From Rugalucina vietnamica (lineage: Eukaryota; Mollusca; Bivalvia; Lucinida; Lucinidae): a stretch of 64,000 nt of DNA. Where the stretch lies: assembly GCA_964017185.1 (NCBI GenBank), contig OZ024877.1, forward strand, positions 320,501 to 384,500, given 5' to 3'. The notes under the pieces are model-generated. The model worked only from the letters and a program-made list of their open reading frames with translations, was not told the origin of the DNA and did not search any database. Below, in pieces: positions 33,946-43,212 of this stretch; the stretch's first letter is position 1; every line of letters starts with the position of its first letter. The translations under genes and the position numbers were made by a program.

Positions 33946-35277
33946 TGTAGCAAATACCTCATACCAGTAAACCCTGACACGCGGATGCGTCTTTTTTTCT
34001 TTGTTTCCATCATTTTTTTTAAGATTTATATAAATACACTGTTTATGCTATAACGATAACAAAAGTTATTTTCTGTTTTGACAGTTTCCTTGCAGTGACA
34101 ACTTTCATTTTTTGATTTTATCTTTTCTCGTGTTGCATATTAGAAACCACTGAAAACAATTGAAACTACCTTCGTGAATTTAAATACATGTATAAAACAA
34201 ATTTTGTTAACATATATGTGTTCAACTGAAAAGTATACAATTATAATACCAAATACGAAAGGCTAATGTCAGTGATTAACGTCATGCAGCATGATTTCAA
34301 GCTTTGCCAAAAAATCAACGCTGAAAAACAAATTGCGCATTAATATAACGCTACTAGTTGTCACAAACCCCTGACAGATGTAACGCCTCCAGAAACAACT
34401 AGCCGATTCGATATTTCCAAAACATCCTGAGTATTTATACAATGTGAGCACAATATGTTTAAGTCTCAGGACACAAGACCATCAAGCAGCTTATTCTGAA
34501 ACCACAAATCGGAATCCAGCAATTATTCTTGCACGAGTTTTAATATTTTTCTTAATATGTATATACCCGAAATTGCACCCAGATCAAAAAGTAATGTCTG
34601 TAAAAAGTGCCATGAATGTCAGAAGATCCTCTTACCTAGGTTTTCTCATAACATCATTGAACAACCATAAAACTCACACCACAGAAACATGCTTTCCATG
34701 ATTTTGATAAATCCATGTCAAGCCAGAAATATACTTATGGCAAAACGATCAAATGCATATCTAGGTCCAGTAAGGAATATGATCAAAGTGCGAATCACAC
34801 CACATTTCATAATACAGATCATTGAATGATGTTTTACAATAAATATCATAAAATACCTCAAGAACAAGTTCTATACTGAACTTAATAGATAACCAAACAA
34901 GCAGCAATATGTGAATTTTTATTGCGAAAAAGCCATGTGAGAAAACAACTTTAGCAAACAATTCAGCGAACGAATTTTTATTGATAAATAGTGTTAATGG
35001 TGTTATAACCTACAACATTATGTTTATTCTATACATTAGCTTAATTTAAAAGCATTTTTTTAAAACATAATAAAACCTATGTAAAGTGTTGCGTTACTAA
35101 AGTCCGTCAGTTTGAATCAAAGCAATTTTAAGCAAAAGATAACAGATTTTAGGTGTTGCGTTTTTGAAGTGAATCAGTATATATTAACGCATCCTTCATT
35201 CGAATACAAACGCAGAAATGAAAATTGTATAAACATAAACCACCAAATAAGAACGAACAATATAAAGCTCGTAGCTA
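33946..35277. other. No gene recognised
   Basis: AT-rich. Short frames on both strands show no domains or splice structure. Confidence 0.35.
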
Positions 35278-35885
35278 AGGTACAAGTAGGCAATGATCAG
35301 CAAAAAGCATAAAGAAATTCCCATTCCAAAAACTGAGGTTGGAAAAAACTAAATTCATATTTAGGCACTTATACTTAGAAAGCATATCGTAAACCAAATT
35401 AGTAGATTTTTCCCAATAGGCGACCACTCAGTTATCAGAACTTAACTAAAACTATGTAAACGTACATAAGGTTCGAACAGCACAAAAATTCGACTCCAAA
35501 ACATAAAAATAGAACCACCAGGAAATGACGCAATCAAAAAAAAAATCCCACTCCAAAACAGAGGTGGGAAAAAAACTAAATTAGCAGTAAGGTAAACTAA
35601 GAAAACATATTGCAAGCCGAGTGAGCAGCTATTTTCCAAATAGGTGGCCACTACTGGGGAGGGGGGCTTAAATCAATTTTACAGGGCCCTAACTTCACCC
35701 TCATCTAATGCAGTGGTTCACAACACTTAGTTAGTTCTTCGGTCCTCGTGGTGAATTTCTAACTAGTCAATGACTCATCAAGGACGAACAAATAAATCAT
35801 GATTATCACCATGATGAATAAAAAACGAGAACTCACAGATTCAGTAAGCTGCCCGACGATGGGGATCCCTGGGCGCCGAATAACT
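35278..35885 (-). mobile_element. PLE 3' fragments, minus orientation
   Basis: Starts at the family terminus (GGTACAAGTAGGCAATGATCAG). A second partial unit (from about 35515) runs to CCCGACGATGGGGATCCCTGG near 35870, where the longest copy follows head to tail. Confidence 0.7.
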
Positions 35886-36477
35886 TACTTAAAAAAAGGT
35901 ACAAGTAGGCAAAGATCAGGAAAAGGCGCAATCAGAAAAAGATTCCCACTCCAAAAACCGAGGTGGGAAAAAACCAAACCAACAATCAGGTACTTATACC
36001 ATGAAACATATCGTAAGCCGAATGAGCAGCTATTTTCCCAATAGGTGGCCACTCAGTTACCTTAACTAAAAATATGAAAACATACATAAGGCGCCAACAG
36101 CACAAAAAAATTTAAACACCAAGACATAAAACAAAAAGAACCACTACAGAAGTATCGACTTGGAACGATCAGTAACACAAAGTTACTGGCGGGCTTAAAC
36201 CGGTTTTACAGGTACCTAACCTCACCCTCAGCTTCTGCAGTGGTTCACAACATTTAGTTAGTTCTTCGGTCCTCGTGGTGAATCTCTAACTAGTCAATGA
36301 ATCATCAAGAACAAACAAATAAATCATGATAAACATCCTGATGAATCAAAAACCAGGACTCACAGATTGAGTAAGCTGCCCGACGATGGAGATCCCTGGG
36401 CGCCGAATAACCTACTAACTCCGGAGCAAAAGAAAAACACCAGTTGGACCCCGGTGGGCCAAGCAACAGACAAGAAG

Positions 36478-36526
36478 CTCCGGCCCCAACCAACTAAAAT
36501 GAATAGCTTTAAGTCGGGGCCATCAT
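36478..36526 (-). promoter_or_regulatory. SECIS-like hairpin at the end of the PLE ORF
   Basis: Minus strand reads ATGA-T-GGCCCCGAC, a 22-base loop starting TTAAAG, then GTTGGGGCC-GGAG. The nine-base stem pairs fully with one or two wobbles, and flanking GCGTCAGAC / GTCTGTTGC forms an outer helix. Quartet-to-AA spacing equals that of the deiodinase SECIS elements. It overlaps the last codons and stop of the ORF. Confidence 0.65.
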
Positions 36527-37333
36527 AGAGTCTGACGCCCGACCCACCGGCGTGCAATTAAAGAAGGCAGCATAGTTATCAACCATGATTGGGTTAAAAA
36601 CTAAGCATGCAGACTGTCGCATAACATTCAAGTTATAACCTATACGTCTGTAACGTGATATGATTTTTCCGAACTGAAGAGAAAAATCATTTATTCCTTT
36701 AAGTTTCTTTAATTTGTAAACCAAGTCACCATAAAATTCAGGTTCCGAAAGGCCCTCACTTAAAAGTGTCTTTAACCCAACATTATATTTGGAAATCAAT
36801 TCATAGTGTCTACGATAAAATTTAGAAAAGGTTTTTCGAAGTTTATGATACCGATAGCCCTGTTGGAGAAGTTTTGCCGTTAAACATTTATTTCGAGCGT
36901 TGAAGTCTGTAACATGATTGCAGACTCTAGCAAACCTAATAAGTTGCGAAATGTATACACCATAAGAAGCACGACGAGGAACGTCACCATCCAAAAAAGG
37001 AAAATTTACTATATCAAAATCAAAGTCATCGCGCTTATCATAAATTTTAGAAGAAACAAATCCATTTGCAACAGAAAGATGTAGATCTAAAAAGGGGGCT
37101 TCGGTATCTGAGATATTAGCTTTGTTCAACTGAAGTTCAGGTGGATAAATTTGATTGACCATACCTTCAAAATAAGGGTTGTCAATGTTCAAAAGGTCAT
37201 CGAGGTACCTAGATGTGGAATTAAAAGCCTCGATAACATCAGCTTGATTATCATGGTTAAGAGAATCCATGAAATCTCTTTCGTAGCAGTATAAAAATAA
37301 ATCAGCTACGAGAGGTGCGCAATTTGTACCCAT
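36509..37333 (-). CDS. Penelope-like (Naiad-type) reverse transcriptase, C-terminal half
   Basis: An open frame of 274 residues carries the later RT blocks: MGTNCAPLVADLFLY, the catalytic YLDD (about residue 43) and LDLHLSVANGFVSSKIYDKR, then thumb-region sequence (ASYGVYISQLIRFARVCNH, GYRYHKLRKTFSKFYRRHYE, YGDLVYKLKKL). It ends RASDSMMAPT-stop. MGTNC with the YISQLIRFAR region is typical of Penelope-like elements. The amino half, with the presumed GIY-YIG domain and CxC linker, is absent. Reported Naiads of clams encode selenoproteins, and the SECIS-like hairpin here fits. No in-frame TGA is seen in this part, so any Sec residue would be in the missing portion. Confidence 0.78.
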   Translation of the reverse strand: MGTNCAPLVADLFLYCYERDFMDSLNHDNQADVIEAFNSTSRYLDDLLNIDNPYFEGMVNQIYPPELQLNKANISDTEAPFLDLHLSVANGFVSSKIYDKRDDFDFDIVNFPFLDGDVPRRASYGVYISQLIRFARVCNHVTDFNARNKCLTAKLLQQGYRYHKLRKTFSKFYRRHYELISKYNVGLKTLLSEGLSEPEFYGDLVYKLKKLKGINDFSLQFGKIISRYRRIGYNLNVMRQSACLVFNPIMVDNYAAFFNCTPVGRASDSMMAPT

Positions 37334-37353
37334 CGGAATTCCAACAATTTAAA

Positions 37354-37490
37354 ACACCAGTTGAACCCGGTGGGCCAAACAACAGACATGAAGATCCGGC
37401 ACAAACCAACTAAAATGGAAAGCTTTATGTCGGGACCATCATAGAGTCTGATGCCCAACCCACCGGCATGCAGTTAAAGAAGGCTGGTGT
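37354..37490 (-). mobile_element. PLE piece upstream of the 35886 copy
   Basis: It repeats the end of the ORF and the start of the 3' UTR (CCGGTGGGCCAAACAACAGAC, CATCATAGAGTCTGATGCCC) in the same orientation, immediately 5' of the long copy. This resembles the partial tandem (pseudo-LTR) structure of PLEs. The hairpin here is diverged. Confidence 0.6.
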
Positions 37491-37502
37491 GTAAAGTCAC
37501 AC

Positions 37503-38100
37503 ATGTATAAAAATTAAAACTGAGATCCTTTAAGAGCAGTAAACATATTAATGAGAAAGGGGATGGGCCATACCGCACCGCGGTTTCGACTATTAAAATC
37601 TCGTCAGTGACCCTTTAGATTTGGCAACACGGCGCCAAAGAGAATTACTGAAATTTGTCAACTTCAAACAGGGTAGTCGAGACAAAGACTAGTATTATCT
37701 AAATCTCACCAAAAATATTAAAAATTGGTTAGAAAAAAAATCTTAACCGATAATAAATTTCTGATTACTCATAATATCCTCGCTGATCTCAAAGGACCAA
37801 AAAGGAAATATAATCTGCACTATGGATGATGTACGGGTAGACTTTTTAGGGCCGCCTCACGGCACAACACCAGCTGCAGTAATAGCAAATAAAAATTACA
37901 ATTGAGATCCTTTAAGAGCAGTGAACATATTAATGAGAAAGGCGGTTTCGACTATTTAAGTCTCGTCAGTGACCCTTTAGATTTGGCAACACGGCGCCGA
38001 AGAGAATTACCGAAATTTGTCAACTTCAAACAGGGTAGTCGAGACAAAGACTAGTATTATCTAAATCTCACCAAAAATATTAAAAATTGGTCAGAAAATA
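37503..38100. mobile_element. Composite element with two direct arms, ATCCTTTAAGAGCAGTG family
   Basis: Two direct copies of about 200 bp (from 37515 and 37888; GATCCTTTAAGAGCAGT, CAGGGTAGTCGAGACAAAGA) flank a spacer containing TGGATGATGTACGGG. The reverse complement of the whole arrangement, spacer included, recurs at 59955-60505. Confidence 0.7.
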
Positions 38101-38327
38101 AACAACAGTTTATACATGTATGTTTCAAACGACTGGACCTGATGATGCCCCCAATGCAGACCACCTCTCCAAATCGCTTCAGTGGATTGAACATGTTGAC
38201 CACAAACTCACACATTATAAACAACAGTAAAACAACCATACTAAGTGTAAGTAATCATAATTCAAGTATGTTGTCAACTGTATAGTCTGCTAATGCAAAA
38301 CTTACCAAAATCTACAAAAGAAAACAA

Positions 38328-38465
38328 AAAGGTACAAGTAGGCAAAGATCAGGAAAAGGTGCAATCAGAAAAAGATTCCCACTCCAAGAACCGAGGTGGG
38401 AAAAAACCAAACCAACAATAAGGTACTTACTAAATAGTTATCTTTGCCTACTTGTACCTTTGTTA
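38328..38465. mobile_element. Two PLE 3' ends facing each other
   Basis: A minus-oriented end (38330-38425, AGGTACAAGTAGGCAAAGATC) is followed by a 25-bp plus-oriented end (ATCTTTGCCTACTTGTACCTT). Confidence 0.65.
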
Positions 38466-38622
38466 AGTTTGCTGTACATGCACGTCATCAGAATGATATA
38501 AATATAATAAAACAAAACAATTGAGAGCAGTGAGCAGTGAGCATATAAAGAATCATATTTATGAAACAACAAAAATCCATTCACCTGTTCTATAAAATTC
38601 CTCAAGACGCTCTGGGAAACTT

Positions 38623-38760
38623 CAACGCTACAGTCTCTAATAACCGTAATTAAGCCAATGCCTTTCTGATATATTTAACTGTGACCTGCGGCAACGCAAC
38701 AGTCTCTAATAATCGTAAATAAGACAACGTCTTTTGATATATGGAACTGTCACCTGCGAC
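38623..38760. repeat. 69-bp tandem duplication
   Basis: Two diverged copies beginning CAACGC(T/A)ACAGTCTCTAATAA and ending near ACCTGCG. Confidence 0.6.
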
Positions 38761-38809
38761 ACATAAAAAACTGTTTTTGTTTTTTTATATATTTTAAAAC
38801 CTTAAAACC

Positions 38810-39056
38810 TATACAAAGGTCTGAAGGGTAAAGCCAGAATACCTACAGATGACCTTATCCCAAAGACTAGGCGTTGTAGAAATAGTCACTCCAAGGCATT
38901 TCAGCTTCCATCTGCTAGTATAGAGGCATATAAATGTAGTTTCTTTCCCCAGACTATCATGGACTGGAATGACCTCCCTGACTCTCTGTTTTCTACTGCT
39001 GAAATGTCAGATGATTGTGTGTCCAAGTTTGCTTCACTCGTACGTTCAAGGGACTA
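38810..39056 (+). mobile_element. LINE fragment, ORF2 C-terminus
   Basis: A frame without ATG reads KGLKGKARIPTDDLIPKT, RNSHSKAFQLPSASIEAYK, FFPQTIMDWNDLP and SKFASLVRSRD-stop. This is the characteristic extreme C-terminus of CR1/L2-like LINE ORF2 proteins. It is 5'-truncated; the 3' UTR runs on past 39100. It is not the same family as the full LINE at 40446. Confidence 0.65.
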
Positions 39057-39193
39057 ATTTCTCCCCCATCCGAACCCCCTGGTGAAATTTGGCGTGTCAC
39101 CAGTAAACTATTCAGAAATGTCATATTGGTTCCATATTCCGTTAACAGAACAGTTAAAACGGGATTCAGTCGGTCACGGAGAGGTGACAATAA

Positions 39194-39468
39194 ACAGCGT
39201 ATACACAAAATGCGCGCCGGGTGTGTTGACAAAAATGTTAAATTCAACATACGTCAGGACCACGCTGAAGACACGTTAGAAACGCATTACATGCACGTTT
39301 TGTACGCTTGGTGTACGCTTGGTGTACGTTGATATACGCTCTAGTCACGCGCTACTGTGTGACTGCTAAAACGTGTTTAAGAAACAAATTTGTTTTCATA
39401 CGTCCAAAATCCTCAGCGTGTTGATTTTTTTCATACGCCCGGCGCGCGTTTGGGTTATACGCTAAGAA
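39194..39468. mobile_element. CpG-rich TIR element, copy 2
   Basis: Inverted ends AGCGTATACACAAAATGCGC and its counterpart GGCGCGCGTTTGGGTTATACGC (about 39447-39468). The interior has ACGCTTGGTGTACG twice in tandem. A shorter relative of 16973-17522. Confidence 0.65.
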
Positions 39469-39563
39469 ACAAAATTGACTCCATGAAAGTATACAAAACA
39501 CAAGTAGCCCAAGGGCAACGATCTTTCAACTGAGAGTCAACAAGTACAGTCACTGGACGAAGT

Positions 39564-39609
<46 letters not shown>

Positions 39610-40809
39610 ATATATGGGTATGATATACGGGTATCACGGCTTTCAGGTCTATGACTGCAATAGTTTCCATAAGATAATTGGTCCTGTAAACGCTTACCTG
39701 AGACCTAGTTGTCACTTTTTTCCATGAAAAAGCATACGTTTCCAAAATTGACCTTGCCGTAAGATAGGTCAAGGTCATCCTAGGGTCATCTTTCGAAAAA
39801 ACTATGATGGGCTGGAGTCCCAAATGCTACATACCATTAGTTTCGTGAAAATCGGTCTGCCGGTTCTGGAGAAGAAGATTTTTGATGTTTTTTACCAAAT
39901 GTGGGCGTGGTGGCCATCTTGGTCATGTGACCCGGATTTGGCGATCAAACTTTCGTTCCCCCTACCCATGGATGCTCCACATAAAATTTCACTTTGATTG
40001 GCCAAGCGGTTTTAGAGAAGACGGTCTTTGAAAAGTGTGTATGGATGACAGACCGGCCAAGGTCAAGATATGACCTTGACCTAAATTAATCACATACCTT
40101 CATCTACTCTATTAGTTGTTTGCATCTACTGCTTTTCAGGTCTCAGGCTGCAATAGTTTTAAAAAAAATCCATAGTTTTCACTTTTTCCCATGTAAAAGC
40201 CTATGTTTCCCAATTTGACCTTGTCGTAAAATATGTTATGGTCATCCTTGGGTCATCATGTGATCAAACTATGATGGGCTGGAGTCCCATGCTACATACC
40301 AAGTTTCGTGAAAATCGGCCTGCCGGTTCTGGAGAAGAAGATTTTTGTGTGGTTTTACCAAATATGGACGTGGCGGCCATCTTGGTCATGTGACCCGGAT
40401 TTCGCTATCAAACTTTCGTTCCCCCTACCCATGGATGCTCCACATTACGTTACGTCGTCGTTAAAGATGGCTGCTTTTTGAATTCGCTCTCTAAACAGAA
40501 AGAATAAAATTGGATCTACGGAAGAAAAAAACTAGTGTTCGGTCGGAATCGGATGTGATTCAATTCTGTTTGATAAACATTTATTTTCATGAGTGTTTCA
40601 ATTACTATTCATTGGAGGAAAAGCGGAAAATTCAAGGAAATTTCAAGGTAACGCTTATTCTTCTGATTGGATATGAGGACTTCACTTGAATTGTTGATTA
40701 AAAGTTTTATAACTCGTGCAATTGACTTCAAACATATGATTTAAGAATATAATATTATTGTCTGACCATTTGTGCATAGAAAAACATTGATCAACAAAGA
40801 ATCTGTTCA

Positions 40810-43179
40810 ATGACAAAAATGGAAAACTGTTCTGAAACTACGTTAGACTGTACCAACAGCATAAATGAACAAATCAAAATCAAACAAGAGTCATGTGATT
40901 CAATTTTGCTTGATACTTCATTATCAGAATTTACTCTATCATCATACAAGTCTGAATCAGAGATGTCAAGCTGTGATGTTACAAATACTGATCTTTTTGA
41001 GGGTACAATCTATAAAACTATTTCATCTGAGTCCTCAATAAGCATCAATTTTGTATCCAGTGTGTTTTTTGAAAGCTTCAAAAATAAGATACACGCCGAT
41101 TACATGAATAGTATTGATATTGACAATACAAATTTCATCTCTAAATGTACAACACACATAAAGGGCGCAAAATGCGACATTAAACTGGATACCCACTTCA
41201 AAACCGTGGAACTCAGCGGCCTTGGAAGTAAGTTTTGGAGAAATGAGCGCTTCCCACAGATAACTAGATCCTTGTTTAAGCGCATAATGTATGATTTGGA
41301 TAGCCAGATGGAAGGGTTCAGTCAGTGCAAGCCCGGAACGGGGGATGATACAGGGATTCACGATCAACTGGATACGTCTTCGGAAAAACAAACAACTGAC
41401 GTCAACGTCGCGCCAAAGAGCGACGTCGCAGAGAGCGGGAGCCCTGTACCGAGCCGCGACGTAACGTTAAATTCTGCCGCGGGGGCGGATGAACAGTTGA
41501 ATTGTGTGGTGAATAATATCAATTCCGTAGAAAAGGGAGCGTCCTCCACATCATTACAGACTGATTATAACCAGGCTGCGATCGACGAGTCAAATTCAGA
41601 GAAGAGAGAAACACCCGAATTCACCGCAGAGAACATCACGAGTGTATATTTGCAAAGCATAAACGCCGCCAACGGGCAAGGTCAAGGTCAAGGTCAAGGA
41701 ATAAACCCAGGACAGGGCGCATATACCGAAAAACGGGACATGAAAGATAAAAACCGGGAGATTGAGAGGAATAATTTCGATTCAAATGGACTGATGATAT
41801 GCGGTTTTGAAAACAGAGAGTTTCCCGTTTTAACTTCTACCCCTATAACAGCCAACAATGGAACAGCAAGCCAGACCATGCGTGTTATTCTTGGCAAGAT
41901 AGATCAGCTTGAGAGCGGTATTAAGACAATAAAAAGGGATATATTGCAGCAAATGGAATCAAAACTTGACACACTGAAGGCCTCTGTGGTATGTTTAATT
42001 GAACAAATGGGCTCAAATAAGAACTATGCTGACGCTGCTAGAGCTTCCAGTCACAATGTTGGATCTCTGTCCAGTCTTCACAACAATACAGATGAAGGTT
42101 ATGGTGACCTGTCGACCGCTAATATTCGTAGCTCGTCGTCGGAGACACAACTGAAAACACCGTTCGTGCCGAACATAAGTGAGAGAAGTCCTGCTCGTGT
42201 CGCACTGGAGAAAAATAAAGGGACTGTAAATGGCCCAAACCCCCCACCTGCCGTTGAGAATAATCGTCAAACACAACCAATGGCCGTTCCGTCTTTATTC
42301 CATGGTGACGCTGGATCTAGGAGAATAACTACGCCACAACCGGTGCCGGTACATATTACCAACCGAAATCGAACACAAAATAACAACAGAAATACTGCTG
42401 CCCTGAACCAAAGCACTACAACATCATCGAAGCCACTTCAAACACTCGTTGTAGGAGACTCAGTCTTAAAGGGGATTAATTCCAAGGGGCTAGAAAGTGG
42501 AGTTAGGATCTGCTCAAAAAATGGCGCCAAGATCAAGGATATATGGGACGAAATATCAGTATACGATTTTAAATCATTTCAGAACGTAATCATATGTGTA
42601 GGCGGGAATGATAGTTCGAGCGGAACTGAAACCAGTATGTTTGAGGAAAAGTATGACGAGCTTGTTGGATACATCAAGGCTGCAAACAACAACTGTGCTG
42701 TTTACCTTTGCAAAGTTGTTCCCAGGGGAGATGTTGATGTTTCGGGAATAAATGCAAGCATTGAGCGAGTAGTCAATCATTGGCGGATGCATAATATCAA
42801 ACTAGTGGAATCTACAAATGAGTTGTTCTTTGGAGCAGATGGGTTACCATGTGGACGATATTTTTCGACGGACGGCATCCACGTGTCACATTCTGGGACT
42901 AAACGGTTTATTGACGCCATCAATCGACATGTGCTGATTGTACGCGATTTTCAGTCATGCGTATACCGTACCGGATCAGAACAACAACAACAGCAGGGTA
43001 GGAACAACAAGAGGAGACCAAGTATGGGACGGAACTATGGTAGATATAAGAATACGACGCCGAATGGTGGAATGAGCAGAAACACCCAGTTTACAGGACA
43101 TTCGTCAAAGCAAAACCGCACATGCTATGCGTGCTCTATGCCAGGCCATATATATTCAGAATGTTGGTTTACTCAATAG
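40810..43179 (+). CDS. LINE ORF1: coiled coil, SGNH esterase-like domain, zinc knuckle
   Basis: A 789-residue frame. The first 280 residues are Ser/Thr/Asn-rich with no recognised fold, followed by a short Gly-Gln run (GQGQGQGQG, about 289-297). A coiled coil follows (about 360-402, GKIDQLESGIKTIKRDI). Residues 543-710 look like an SGNH hydrolase: block I VVGDSVLKG (about 546), ICVGGND (about 595) and the terminal STDGIHVSHSG with Asp and His (about 687). A CCHC knuckle CYACSMPGHIYSEC lies at 771-784. Esterase-bearing ORF1 proteins are known from CR1-type LINEs and presumably act in the RNP. The likely start is the ATG at 40810, with another in frame at 40819. Confidence 0.85.
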   Translation: MTKMENCSETTLDCTNSINEQIKIKQESCDSILLDTSLSEFTLSSYKSESEMSSCDVTNTDLFEGTIYKTISSESSISINFVSSVFFESFKNKIHADYMNSIDIDNTNFISKCTTHIKGAKCDIKLDTHFKTVELSGLGSKFWRNERFPQITRSLFKRIMYDLDSQMEGFSQCKPGTGDDTGIHDQLDTSSEKQTTDVNVAPKSDVAESGSPVPSRDVTLNSAAGADEQLNCVVNNINSVEKGASSTSLQTDYNQAAIDESNSEKRETPEFTAENITSVYLQSINAANGQGQGQGQGINPGQGAYTEKRDMKDKNREIERNNFDSNGLMICGFENREFPVLTSTPITANNGTASQTMRVILGKIDQLESGIKTIKRDILQQMESKLDTLKASVVCLIEQMGSNKNYADAARASSHNVGSLSSLHNNTDEGYGDLSTANIRSSSSETQLKTPFVPNISERSPARVALEKNKGTVNGPNPPPAVENNRQTQPMAVPSLFHGDAGSRRITTPQPVPVHITNRNRTQNNNRNTAALNQSTTTSSKPLQTLVVGDSVLKGINSKGLESGVRICSKNGAKIKDIWDEISVYDFKSFQNVIICVGGNDSSSGTETSMFEEKYDELVGYIKAANNNCAVYLCKVVPRGDVDVSGINASIERVVNHWRMHNIKLVESTNELFFGADGLPCGRYFSTDGIHVSHSGTKRFIDAINRHVLIVRDFQSCVYRTGSEQQQQQGRNNKRRPSMGRNYGRYKNTTPNGGMSRNTQFTGHSSKQNRTCYACSMPGHIYSECWFTQ

Positions 43180-43212
43180 GGGTTAGGCACAATTGCCAAA
43201 CAAGATACTGTT

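Larger units (their letters stand above)
35886..37350 (-). mobile_element. Longest minus-strand PLE copy (Naiad-like), 5'-truncated
   Basis: It holds the family 3' end (GGTACAAGTAGGCAAAGATC), a 3' UTR of about 600 bp, a SECIS-like hairpin and the C-terminal half of the reverse transcriptase (36509-37333). The 5' break is just upstream of the block MGTNCAPL, almost the same point as in the copy at 48831. No GIY-YIG endonuclease follows the RT, which fits Naiad PLEs, where that domain is N-terminal. Confidence 0.8.
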
